Part shown: in pieces, positions 42,951 through 52,100 of the stretch
Numbering within the stretch: the first letter of the stretch is position 1
Layout: each line of letters opens with the position of its first letter
From: JBELHJ01 sp042091495
Lineage (GTDB): Bacteria > Bacteroidota > Bacteroidia > Flavobacteriales > Flavobacteriaceae
Direction of reading: 5' to 3'
Length of the DNA: 60,070 nt
Assembly (NCBI GenBank): GCA_042091495.1
Contig: JBELHJ010000010.1
Coordinates: 1 to 60,070, forward strand
Notes under the pieces: generated by a model
The model's input: the letters and a program-made list of their open reading frames with translations, nothing else
Database searches by the model: none
What the model was told of the DNA's origin: nothing
Program-made: the position numbers and the translations under genes

Positions 42951-42965
42951 TCAAAAAAATAAATG

Positions 42966-42973
42966 TAATTTTG
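42966..42973 (+). promoter_or_regulatory. -7 promoter element for lptD-ridA
   Basis: TAATTTTG matches TAnnTTTG exactly, 48 bases before the TTG start of lptD. No good -33 TTG; the core region overlaps that of the divergent amidase promoter. Confidence 0.5.
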
Positions 42974-43021
42974 GCTAATCAATAACTGAGCCATACTTAT
43001 ACAAAAATACACTTAAAAGCG

Positions 43022-45697
43022 TTGCATACAAACAAGTTTAAAATACTTTTATTTTCATTTTTATCTGCTTTTATATCTTTAACTGCTCAGTCTCAAATTG
43101 CTAAGGATAGTTTAACCATAAATTCCAATAACAGCCTAGTTGAAAGTGAGTCCCCCATTCAAGAAAATGATTCAATCCGTTCAGATTCATTACAACCTAA
43201 ATCTGGAATTAACAGTAAAGTTACTTATAAAGCCAAAGATGTAGTCAATCTAAAGAATAGATTAAAAAAGATATTCATGAAAAATGAAGCTGAAGTCTAT
43301 TATGAAGACATGCAAATTTCATCTGGTATAATTGAACTAAATTATGGTACAGATAGAGTGAATGCAGGTAGGCTTATGGATACCACTGGCAATTTCGAAC
43401 AAAACCCAGTTTTCAAACAAGGTCAAAATGTCATTGAACCAGATTCAATTGTTTTCAATACAACCTCTAAAAAAGCACTTATTTTTAATTCAAAAACAGA
43501 ACAAAGTGGCGGAACAGTTATAGCTAATACCACAAAAAAAGAAAATGATTCAGTTTATTTTATAAGTAAAGGTAAATTTACGACCTCAGAAAATTTAGAA
43601 GATCCAGAGTATTATATTTTAATGAGAAAGGCTAAGGTTGTTCCAAACAAAAAAATAGTAACTGGATTTTCTAATATGTACATTTATGATGTTCCAACTC
43701 CAATAGCGCTCCCGTTTGCCTATTTTCCATTAACTAATACCAGAAAATCGGGTGTGATTTTTCCTTCTTTTGGAGAAGCCAACAGTGATCGTGGGTATGC
43801 TGTTCAAAACGGAGGGTACTATTTAGTTATTAATGATAACTTTGACTTAGCATTAATGGGTGATATTTACACCAATGGTAGCTTTGGTTTTAGAGCTGAA
43901 AACACTTACGCTGTACGTTATAAATTCAGAGGCAACCTAAGTTTTAGATTCGAAAGTTTAATTTCAAGTGAAAAAGGGTTCCCTGATTATTCTAAAAGTA
44001 AAATATATAATTTGAGGTGGTCTCATTCTAAAGATGGTAAATCTAACCCTGGTTCTCGTTTTTCTGCGTCAGTAAACCTTGGAAGTAGTAATTATTACCA
44101 AGAATCAATTAACCAACTGAACGTATCCAATTTTCTAAATAATACGCTTGCATCTTCCATTTCATACTCAAAAACATTTCAAGGTGAACCTCAAGTGAAT
44201 CTTAGTGTTACAGCATCACACTCTCAAAATACAAATACAGAGCAAATTACAATGAGTTTACCTACGTTTCAAGGAAGTATGGGGCGTATTTTTCCTTTTG
44301 CACCTAAAACGGGAGGTAAAAAAGGTATTATTCAAAATGTAAACTTCCAGTACAATATGAGAGCTGAAAATCGTATCCAAACTACAGATTCTCTCTTTTT
44401 TAAAAGTGAAATGTTTGAAACAGCTAAAATTGGTGCGAAACACAGTATCCCACTTAGTACTAACTTTAAATTATTTAAACACTTGAGTTTTTCTGCAAGC
44501 ACCAATTTTGAAGAAAATTGGACTATGAATACTGTTAAGAAATATTACGATCAAGAAAATAATGTGGTAATAGCTGAAGATCTCAATAAATTTGACCGAT
44601 ATAATACTTATAATTTTAGTACCAGCTTAGGAACTACAATTTATGGCATGTTCCCTTTTAAAAACGGAGACAACAACCCAAAAATTCAGGCCATAAGGCA
44701 TGTTATGCGACCTTCAATAAGTTACTCTATTAATCCTTCTTTTGAAAGATATTACGACACCTATGAGGTAATTAGTGCAGATGGACTTACAACTGATCAA
44801 GTTGAGTACACTCGATTTGAAAATTCTTTGTATGGAGCGCCAAATAAAAATTACTCAAATACATTAGGGTTTTCTTTATCTAACAATATAGAAGCTAAAG
44901 TTAGAGATGAAAAGTCATCTAAAGAAGGCTCAAGAAAGGTTATTCTTTTGAATGCTTTAAATTTTTCAACGGGTTACAATATAGCCGCAGACTCACTTAA
45001 TCTTTCTCCAATAAGGATGTCTGGAGGAACTAGTATTTTAAAAAATAAAATGAGTATAAATTTCGGCGCCACCTTTGACCCTTACGCGCTTGATCGTAAT
45101 AATAGAAAAATTGATAAACTTAATATTGATAATGGTGGAAGTTTAGTAAGATTAACCTCAGGAAATATTAATATGAGCTATTCATTAAATAGTGAAACAT
45201 TTAAATCTAATAAAGAAGATGATTCTGAGCAACGTGCCTTAAACGAATCAGTTAGAAGTGGTGGTCGTGCCGATGATTTATTTGGAAAACCTCAAGACTT
45301 TGCTGATAGAGTATTAACTGGCTCTGAAGAAACTAAAGAAGACGATAATAGCCATTACAATTACAAAATCCCATGGAGCCTAAGACTAGCTTATGCTGTA
45401 AACTATTCTAATACTCAGAGACAGAACGAAATTGCATCGCACTCTCTTATGTTTTCTGGTGATATTGAATTTTCACCCAGATGGACTGTTGGTGCTTCTT
45501 CTGGTTATGACTTTAAAAATCAAGGATTTACTTATACTCAGTTGCGTTTTGAGCGAGATTTACTCAGTTGGCGGATGAATTTTAGTTGGATTCCTTTCAG
45601 TAGCAGATCTTCATGGAATTTCTTTATTGGTATCAAATCATCTTTATTAAAAGATTTAAAATACGACAAACGTAAACAAGCAGACAAAACATTATAA
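43022..45697 (+). CDS. lptD: LPS-assembly outer-membrane protein LptD
   Basis: An 891-residue outer-membrane protein. Signal peptide (about 1-23: KILLFSFLSAFISLTAQSQ), a polar linker, an OstA-like N-terminal domain (about 75-240) with FYNTTSKKALIFNSKT-type strands, then a large beta-barrel containing the LptD hallmark YIYDVPTPIALPFAYFPLTN near residues 220-240. It ends at the final strand FFIGIKSSLLKDLKYD. LptD inserts lipopolysaccharide in the outer leaflet with LptE. TTG 43022 is the only start giving the full signal peptide. ridA follows after two bases. Confidence 0.88.
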   Translation: MHTNKFKILLFSFLSAFISLTAQSQIAKDSLTINSNNSLVESESPIQENDSIRSDSLQPKSGINSKVTYKAKDVVNLKNRLKKIFMKNEAEVYYEDMQISSGIIELNYGTDRVNAGRLMDTTGNFEQNPVFKQGQNVIEPDSIVFNTTSKKALIFNSKTEQSGGTVIANTTKKENDSVYFISKGKFTTSENLEDPEYYILMRKAKVVPNKKIVTGFSNMYIYDVPTPIALPFAYFPLTNTRKSGVIFPSFGEANSDRGYAVQNGGYYLVINDNFDLALMGDIYTNGSFGFRAENTYAVRYKFRGNLSFRFESLISSEKGFPDYSKSKIYNLRWSHSKDGKSNPGSRFSASVNLGSSNYYQESINQLNVSNFLNNTLASSISYSKTFQGEPQVNLSVTASHSQNTNTEQITMSLPTFQGSMGRIFPFAPKTGGKKGIIQNVNFQYNMRAENRIQTTDSLFFKSEMFETAKIGAKHSIPLSTNFKLFKHLSFSASTNFEENWTMNTVKKYYDQENNVVIAEDLNKFDRYNTYNFSTSLGTTIYGMFPFKNGDNNPKIQAIRHVMRPSISYSINPSFERYYDTYEVISADGLTTDQVEYTRFENSLYGAPNKNYSNTLGFSLSNNIEAKVRDEKSSKEGSRKVILLNALNFSTGYNIAADSLNLSPIRMSGGTSILKNKMSINFGATFDPYALDRNNRKIDKLNIDNGGSLVRLTSGNINMSYSLNSETFKSNKEDDSEQRALNESVRSGGRADDLFGKPQDFADRVLTGSEETKEDDNSHYNYKIPWSLRLAYAVNYSNTQRQNEIASHSLMFSGDIEFSPRWTVGASSGYDFKNQGFTYTQLRFERDLLSWRMNFSWIPFSSRSSWNFFIGIKSSLLKDLKYDKRKQADKTL

Positions 45698-45699
45698 TT

Positions 45700-46080
45700 A
45701 TGAAACAATTCATTAAAACTGAACACGCACCTGCTCCCATAGGGCCTTATAATCAAGCTGTATTAGTTAATGATACACTATATGTATCTGGACAAATTGG
45801 GTTAAATCCAGTAAGTATGGAATTAGTTGAAGGTGGTGTAGTAGCAGAAACAGAACAAGTCATGTTGAATCTTAAAGCAGTTCTAGATGCGGCAAATATG
45901 TCTTTTGATAATGTTATTAAAAGCACCATTTTTGTCGCGGATATGCATGATTTTTCAAAAGTAAATGAAGTTTATGGTAAATATTTTGATACATCAACGG
46001 CTCCTGCAAGAGAATGTGTAGAAGCCTCGAATTTACCTAAATTCGTTACTGTTGAAATTAGTGTTATTGCTGTAAAATAA
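45700..46080 (+). CDS. ridA: RidA family reactive-intermediate deaminase
   Basis: A 126-residue RidA (YjgF/YER057c) protein: TEHAPAPIGPYNQAVLVNDTLYVSGQIGL at the N-terminus (positions 7-35), IKSTIFVADMHDF in the centre, and PARECVEASNLPKFVTVEI with the imine-contacting Arg104. It hydrolyses 2-aminoacrylate and related enamines from PLP enzymes. Trimeric in known members. Starts two bases after lptD, so it is co-transcribed, and is followed at once by a bidirectional terminator. Confidence 0.95.
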   Translation: MKQFIKTEHAPAPIGPYNQAVLVNDTLYVSGQIGLNPVSMELVEGGVVAETEQVMLNLKAVLDAANMSFDNVIKSTIFVADMHDFSKVNEVYGKYFDTSTAPARECVEASNLPKFVTVEISVIAVK

Positions 46081-46108
46081 AAAAAGCAACATATTAAGTT
46101 GCTTTTTT
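46081..46108. terminator. Bidirectional intrinsic terminator between ridA and the GlcNAc kinase
   Basis: AAAAAGCAAC (46081-46090) pairs with GTTGCTTTTT (46098-46107) around a seven-base loop, and both flanks give a U tract when transcribed. It directly follows the ridA stop and lies downstream of the convergent kinase gene. Confidence 0.85.
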
Positions 46109-46121
46109 ATTTTTAAAAGGA

Positions 46122-46982
46122 TTAGGTTTTAATATGATAGTTAACTAAGCCCTCTATAGGTCTTCTTACAAAATTACCTGTTTTAAACCCTAAATTCTTT
46201 GCAATTAGTTTAATTTCTTCCTGTATAAAGTAAGCTATTGAACCTGCAAAATGTACTTTAGCTCCAGAATTAATTTCATCTTTGAACTGTAAAATCATAT
46301 GTTTAGAAAACAATTTTAGACCCCGTTCTGCTAATGCTTTAGCGTATGGAGTATCTAAATTTTTTATCATAAACTCAGCAAAAGAAGCTAAGTAGGCATT
46401 AGGATTTTCTTTCTTGTAAAGATTATATTTAATTGTATCGGCATCTAAATTAAATTGGTCTTCGAACTTTAATTTTAAATCATTGGGCATCACATTAAAA
46501 TAATAATCTTTGATAAGCTCTTTTCCGAAAAAATTACCACTAGCTTCATCCATCAAAGTGTAACCTAAAGACACAACCCTTTGATGAATATTTTTACCAT
46601 CAAAATAACTGCAGTTTGAGCCTGTTCCAAGTATGCAAACAATAGCTTTTTCATCTGAATAATCAATTGTTGCTCTAACAGCTGCCATAGTATCTTCCTC
46701 TACTTCAACTTGAGCTTTATTAAAAATTGTTTCTAAAACATCTTTAAGCTGTTGTTTTGGAATTGGAGTACCACAACCGGCACCGTAAAAATAAACGTGT
46801 GATACTTCTAGGGCTTTTGTTTTTAAAAATTCACTCATGAGAATCGTTTCAAACAAAGCCTCTCGATCTAAAATAGCTGGATTTAACCCCCCTGTTCTAA
46901 CTTTATCGTGAACTTGTTCACCTGTCGCATTTACGGCAATCCAATCACATTTTGTGGAGCCACTGTCTACAATTAAAATCAT
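46122..46982 (-). CDS. BadF/BadG-family ATPase, N-acetylglucosamine kinase-like
   Basis: A 286-residue sugar kinase of the ASKHA fold. Phosphate-1 loop: IVDSGSTKCDWIAVN; phosphate-2: CILGTGSNCSYFDG; adenosine region: VHFAGSIAYFIQEE. The segment YTLMDEASGNFFGKEL is typical of the BadF/BcrA group that includes GlcNAc kinases (NagK-like) in Bacteroidota. A role in recycling amino sugars released from the cell wall would fit, but the substrate is an inference. It follows gapA on the same strand, separated by a strong terminator. Confidence 0.82.
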   Translation of the reverse strand: MILIVDSGSTKCDWIAVNATGEQVHDKVRTGGLNPAILDREALFETILMSEFLKTKALEVSHVYFYGAGCGTPIPKQQLKDVLETIFNKAQVEVEEDTMAAVRATIDYSDEKAIVCILGTGSNCSYFDGKNIHQRVVSLGYTLMDEASGNFFGKELIKDYYFNVMPNDLKLKFEDQFNLDADTIKYNLYKKENPNAYLASFAEFMIKNLDTPYAKALAERGLKLFSKHMILQFKDEINSGAKVHFAGSIAYFIQEEIKLIAKNLGFKTGNFVRRPIEGLVNYHIKT

Positions 46983-46989
46983 AATAAAT

Positions 46990-47020
46990 AAAAAAAACCA
47001 GAGACAAAAAGTCTCTGGTT
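46990..47020 (-). terminator. Intrinsic terminator downstream of gapA
   Basis: On the minus strand AACCAGAGAC pairs with GTCTCTGGTT (10 bp; plus positions 46996-47005 and 47011-47020) around a five-base loop, followed by seven U. It lies 18 bases after the gapA stop and should end the pfkA-gapA transcript before the kinase gene. Confidence 0.88.
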
Positions 47021-47037
47021 ATAATAAGAGAATTATG

Positions 47038-48039
47038 TTATATGTTGTTTACTTTTAAAGCTAATTCAACTAGTTTATTAGAGTAACCTGTTTCATTATC
47101 ATACCAAGAAACGACTTTATAAAATTTTGAGTTTAACTCAATAGCTGCTCCAGCATCAAAAATACTAGTACGTTTATCACCAATGAAATCTTGTGATACT
47201 ACTTTTTCTTCTGTGTAACCTAATACACCATTCATAGCACCTTCAGAAGTTGATTTAAATGCAGCTTTAATCTCTTCAAGAGAGGTTTCTTTTTTAGTTC
47301 TAAACGTTAAATCTACAACAGATACATCTGCCGTTGGAACTCTAAATGCCATACCCGTTAATTTCCCATTAAGCGCAGGAATAACTTTACCAACAGCTTT
47401 GGCTGCTCCTGTAGAAGCAGGAATAACATTTAGTAAAGCACTTCGTCCTCCTCTCCAATCTTTTCTTGATGGACCATCTACAGTTAATTGAGTGGCAGTA
47501 GTAGCATGAACAGTTGTCATCAAACCTTCTTCAAGACCAAAATTATCATCGATAACCTTTGCTATTGGTGCTAAACAATTAGTAGTACATGAGGCATTAG
47601 AAACAATAGTATCAGATGCCTTTAATTGATCGTCATTAACACCCATTACAAACATAGGTGCATCAGCACTTGGAGCAGAAATAACAACTTTTTTTGCACC
47701 ACCGTTGATATGGTATTGAGCTTTCTCAAGAGTAGTAAATATACCTGTGCATTCTGCAACTATGTCCGCATTAACAGCATCCCATTTCAGATTATTAGGA
47801 TCTTTTTCAGCAGTTATTCTTATAGTTTTACCATTGACAACTAAATTTCCATCAACAACCTCTACTGATCCATCAAACTTTCCATGAACGGAATCATATT
47901 TTAATAAATAAGCTAAATGATCTACATCTAATAAATCGTTAATAGCTACAACTTCTACATCTGGTCTACTAACAGTGGCTCTAAAAACTATTCGTCCAAT
48001 TCTACCAAAACCGTTAATACCTAATTTTAAACTTGACAT
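47038..48039 (-). CDS. gapA: Glyceraldehyde-3-phosphate dehydrogenase
   Basis: A 333-residue type I GAPDH. Rossmann start LGINGFGRIGRIVFRA (5-20), the catalytic SNASCTTNCLAPIAKV with Cys151, the TGAAKAVGKVIPALNGKLTG substrate loop (positions about 208-227), and the C-terminal WYDNETGYSNKLVEL. It oxidises glyceraldehyde-3-phosphate to 1,3-bisphosphoglycerate with NAD+ and phosphate. The coenzyme Asp near residue 35 (INDLLD) favours NAD+. It starts 22 bases after pfkA on the same strand, giving a two-gene glycolytic unit ended by a strong terminator. Confidence 0.97.
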   Translation of the reverse strand: MSSLKLGINGFGRIGRIVFRATVSRPDVEVVAINDLLDVDHLAYLLKYDSVHGKFDGSVEVVDGNLVVNGKTIRITAEKDPNNLKWDAVNADIVAECTGIFTTLEKAQYHINGGAKKVVISAPSADAPMFVMGVNDDQLKASDTIVSNASCTTNCLAPIAKVIDDNFGLEEGLMTTVHATTATQLTVDGPSRKDWRGGRSALLNVIPASTGAAKAVGKVIPALNGKLTGMAFRVPTADVSVVDLTFRTKKETSLEEIKAAFKSTSEGAMNGVLGYTEEKVVSQDFIGDKRTSIFDAGAAIELNSKFYKVVSWYDNETGYSNKLVELALKVNNI

Positions 48040-48061
48040 GATTTAAATATTTAAATTTTTG

Positions 48062-49036
48062 TTATACAGTTACTATGTCGGAGACTCTTATGAGTTCCTT
48101 ATTAATTTCAGACTTACCCTTAACTGCTTTGTCAATAGGTGTTAAGTCTATTTTATCATTGTTAATACCTACCATGAAACCTGTTTTGCCATCAATTAGA
48201 CTCTCAACTGCCTTAACACCCATTCTACTTGCTAAAACACGGTCAAAACATGAAGGAGCACCTCCACGTTGCATATGTCCTAAAACCGAAACTCGAACAT
48301 CATACTCAGACATGTTTTCCTCAACATAATCTTTCAATTCAAAAACGTTTTTTCCAATTTTATCACCTTCGGCAACAACTACGACACTAGAAGATTTTCC
48401 TGAAGTTTTACTTCTTCTTAATGACTCCAAAAGACGGTCTAATCCTAAATCCTCTTCTGGAATAAGAATTTCCTCTGCACCAGCACCAATCCCGACATTT
48501 AAAGCAATATGTCCAGCATCTCTACCCATAACTTCAACAAAAAATAAACGATTGTGTGAACTAGCTGTGTCACGGATTTTATCAATGACTTCTACAGCTG
48601 TATTTAATGCTGTGTCATAACCTAATGTAAATGTTGTACCGTAAATGTCATTATCAATAGTTCCCGGAATTCCCATAACTGGCACTCCAAATTCTTTATT
48701 AAAAATCATAGCCCCTGTGAAAGATCCATCACCACCAATAACAACTAGACCATCTATATTTTGTGCTTTAAAAGCTTTGTAAGCAAGTTCTCTTCCTGCT
48801 TTAGTTCTAAACCCTTTAGAACGAGCTGATTTTAAAATAGTTCCTCCTTTATTAATTATTCCTTTAACACTACGTGCATCAAGTTCAATAAAATCAGATT
48901 CCATGAGGCCTTCATAACCTCGATAGATACCGACACACTTTACGTCATAAAAGGCACATGTTCTTACTACAGAACGAATGGCAGCATTCATTCCAGGGGA
49001 GTCACCTCCTGATGTCATTACTGCAATTTTTTTCAT
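48062..49036 (-). CDS. pfkA: ATP-dependent 6-phosphofructokinase
   Basis: A 324-residue PfkA. Motifs: AVMTSGGDSPGMNAAIRSVV (nucleotide loop), VVIGGDGSFTGA, and the catalytic GIPGTIDNDIYGTTFTLGYD; the C-terminal part carries VLGHMQRGGAPSCFDRVLA. It phosphorylates fructose-6-phosphate. The Gly after IGGDGS is consistent with ATP rather than PPi dependence. The frame stays open upstream to 49135, but MKKIAVMTSGGDS at 49036 is the family start and upstream codons do not resemble it. Co-transcribed with gapA. Confidence 0.97.
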   Translation of the reverse strand: MKKIAVMTSGGDSPGMNAAIRSVVRTCAFYDVKCVGIYRGYEGLMESDFIELDARSVKGIINKGGTILKSARSKGFRTKAGRELAYKAFKAQNIDGLVVIGGDGSFTGAMIFNKEFGVPVMGIPGTIDNDIYGTTFTLGYDTALNTAVEVIDKIRDTASSHNRLFFVEVMGRDAGHIALNVGIGAGAEEILIPEEDLGLDRLLESLRRSKTSGKSSSVVVVAEGDKIGKNVFELKDYVEENMSEYDVRVSVLGHMQRGGAPSCFDRVLASRMGVKAVESLIDGKTGFMVGINNDKIDLTPIDKAVKGKSEINKELIRVSDIVTV

Positions 49037-49195
49037 ACTTTTTTGATTATGGTTAATTAATCTTGGTAAACTTAATAAAGAATATCTGAGAATCCATAGT
49101 AAATTCCCAAAAAAAACTAAGGGGTATAAAATCAATCGATTTCGTTAACAAGTCATTGATTAGAAGCAGTAACAGAAAACTAAAATGTAAAAAAA

Positions 49196-52100
49196 CTATC
49201 TGTTTTTACCAGAAAATATAATGCTTAAGAATTCTCTAAAAGTATCAAATTCTATATTGTATGACACACCCAATCCCTGAGTGTAACCAATTTCTTCTCC
49301 AAAGTTTCTAATAGTATTTTCTCTATTAAAAAATCGGGCAACTAAAGATCCATCTTCATTTAAAAGAAGATCTATTTGGACATCCCCTGCAATTACTGAT
49401 TCTGTTACTCCGCCAACTGGAACCCCGACCTTACCATTAACAATGACTCTATCTGTAATTTGAGTCCTTAAAGTAAGTCCTAGACGGTCATCGGTTTTAT
49501 AATCTGGTGAAACCTCACCTGATTCATAATCTAAGCCTAATTGTAAAACACTGCTGTCGTCTGTTATTAAACTATTAATTAATCCGCTTACACGATCTGC
49601 AACAGTCCCATAGGCTTGTTGGCCCACATTTAAATCACTTGCAAAAGATCCAGTAGCCAGAACATTTAAAGCTTGTGTCTCTCTAGCTTCTTTGGTATCT
49701 AAACGGTATTCTAATTCAGACTTAACAGAAGAGTTAAGATTTGGAAAATTAAAATCAAAATCGGGTTCAGGTTGTTTCAATTGTCCTTGAAGTTGAATAA
49801 GAACTTCAACAGGAATGCTCCGGTTAATAGGAGCATCTAATAATATAGATGGATTAGCTTGCGTAGCATACTTAGCAGTAAGATTTATTCTTGCGTCCAT
49901 AGGCTCTCCTTCCCATGATAGATAACCTTCGTCAACTTTAAATTTTTTCTCAATAATTCCTTTGTACATGAAATTATAATAACCCTCATTAACAATAAAA
50001 TCTCCAAACATTTCAAACTTTCCATTAGTATTAATTTGAAACAACAAACCACCATTACCATTACCGTTTATGGTACTTCCAGTCTGTTTATCAACTACTA
50101 TTTCTAAATTAGCATTTTGATTAATATCTAGATTAAAATTTAAATCAAGTCCGCCCACAGCTAATTGATTGGTTCTATTCCCTAATTTTCGATCAGATTT
50201 CTCCTTTCGTGTTACAAAATGAATAAATGAATCATCACCAAAAGTTTCTACATCCTTAAGGGGAATCTTAAAAATAGTGCCTTTAGCAGTTCTTGCATTA
50301 ACATCTATCGTTAAATCATTTGTAGGCCCATAGATTAGACACTCACCATCCATAAAAGCTGAACCGTAATATAAAGAAGATTCATCCTCCTCCGTATTCA
50401 AAACACATAGTCTACTAGAATTTATCTTTAAATCCAGTTCCCAGTCTGAAAAATTATTATGAGAAACAAGACCACTTAACGTGCCTTCTGTGTTAAAATG
50501 TTCATCACTGATTTTAGTTGAGTTTAAAATAAAAGATTGCTTTGATAAGTCTATGACTGTCGTCTTATCAAAATTATAATCCACATTCAAATATGGGATT
50601 CCTAGACCACTATCCTCAAGAATTAATCTACCATCATAATTGAGTTTACTAAGATAACCGTTGATTTTAGCTTCTCCTGTAGCCACTCCCCTGATGTTAT
50701 TAATAACACCTTGTCCAAGTGGGTTGAGAGCTTTTAAATTAAATTCGTCAAACAACAAGTCTAAGTTTATTATTTGGTTTGGCGAATTAAGATCCAATTC
50801 ACCATTAACCTCCAAAGTACATTTTTCATTTTTAGATATGGAGCCATCTATTTCATATTTTGTAAGAGTATTATCTCCTAGAACAGAAAGGTTAAAATCA
50901 CCAAAATGATCCGAGTTGATAGATAAATCTTTTATGTCCATGTCTGCACTTGGAAAGTAAACTCCTTTACGTTGATTAATTTGTAAGTTTCCATCTAATA
51001 TTCCCTCAAAATTAAAATCATTTATAGCTGGAGTAATTTTATTTAAATCAACAGTTTTAAAACTTAATTTAATGTCCTTTTGTGTAGAGTCCTTTAAAAC
51101 TCCTGATAATTTTATTTGTTCGTCCTTATAATCCATTAGTACATCTCCAATAGATACACTATCAAATACTGGATTAATAATAATTTTACTTAGTGAATCA
51201 TTTGTTTTGTTGATCAGCCATTTATTGTCCTTGAATAAAATCTCAGATTTTTTAATGCCAAAAACATAATCTTCTTTAGCACCCTCAGTATAATAAAGAT
51301 TTAAAGCATATTTATCCTCTGCACTTCTTCCCCCATTAAACTCAGTTTTAAAAAATAAAGAATCACGTTTTTTAGCATTTATAAAATTAAAATTTGACAA
51401 TTTGTAATTAGATGTACTAATTGAATCTAAAGAAATGTATGTGTTATAAACAGGATTTGAATTATCTATTTCAAAATTTAACTGCTCAAAAGAATTACCT
51501 TTAAATTCAATATGTGAGGAATTAATCTTCAGTTTAAATTTTTTAACATTTGTCTCTACCCTACCTTTTAATGAAACACTAGATTTAACTTTTATAGTAG
51601 GATCAAAGATTTCAAGTATTTTAGAGTATAAATTGAGATCAAAATTCAAAAACTGACTACCCGATGTTTTGTAAGGTTTAAAGTTGGAATATAAACTTCC
51701 TAAAGAATTTCTGAAAATATTTGGAATTTCAACCAATTTGAATTGTCCACTCAAAAATCCTTCAATAATATCAGGAGAATTAAGAACTACTTTTCGGTTA
51801 TCATTATCAAACTGTGAACTAATTTTAAAGTCTTCAAAATAATAATCTCCATTTTCATTACTGTAATTTGTGTTTATAAATTCAATTTCACCTGTAGAAT
51901 TATCTAGATTGGACCCCCTAAAATTCATTAATACCTCCCCATTGAAATTAGAAATTTCATCTTTATTAGTGAAATTCAATATTTTTAAATCAGAATCAAC
52001 AACTATGGCCTTAAAATCAAATACTTTTTCTCGGTCAGAAAAATCTGCTAAACCTACAAAAGCCATTTCAAGATTATCATCATTTACATCAATTTCCCCA

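Noticed and set aside
49037..49135. Upstream extension of pfkA
   Set aside because: PfkA proteins start with the MKKIAVMTSGGDS region; the extension is hydrophobic chance sequence.
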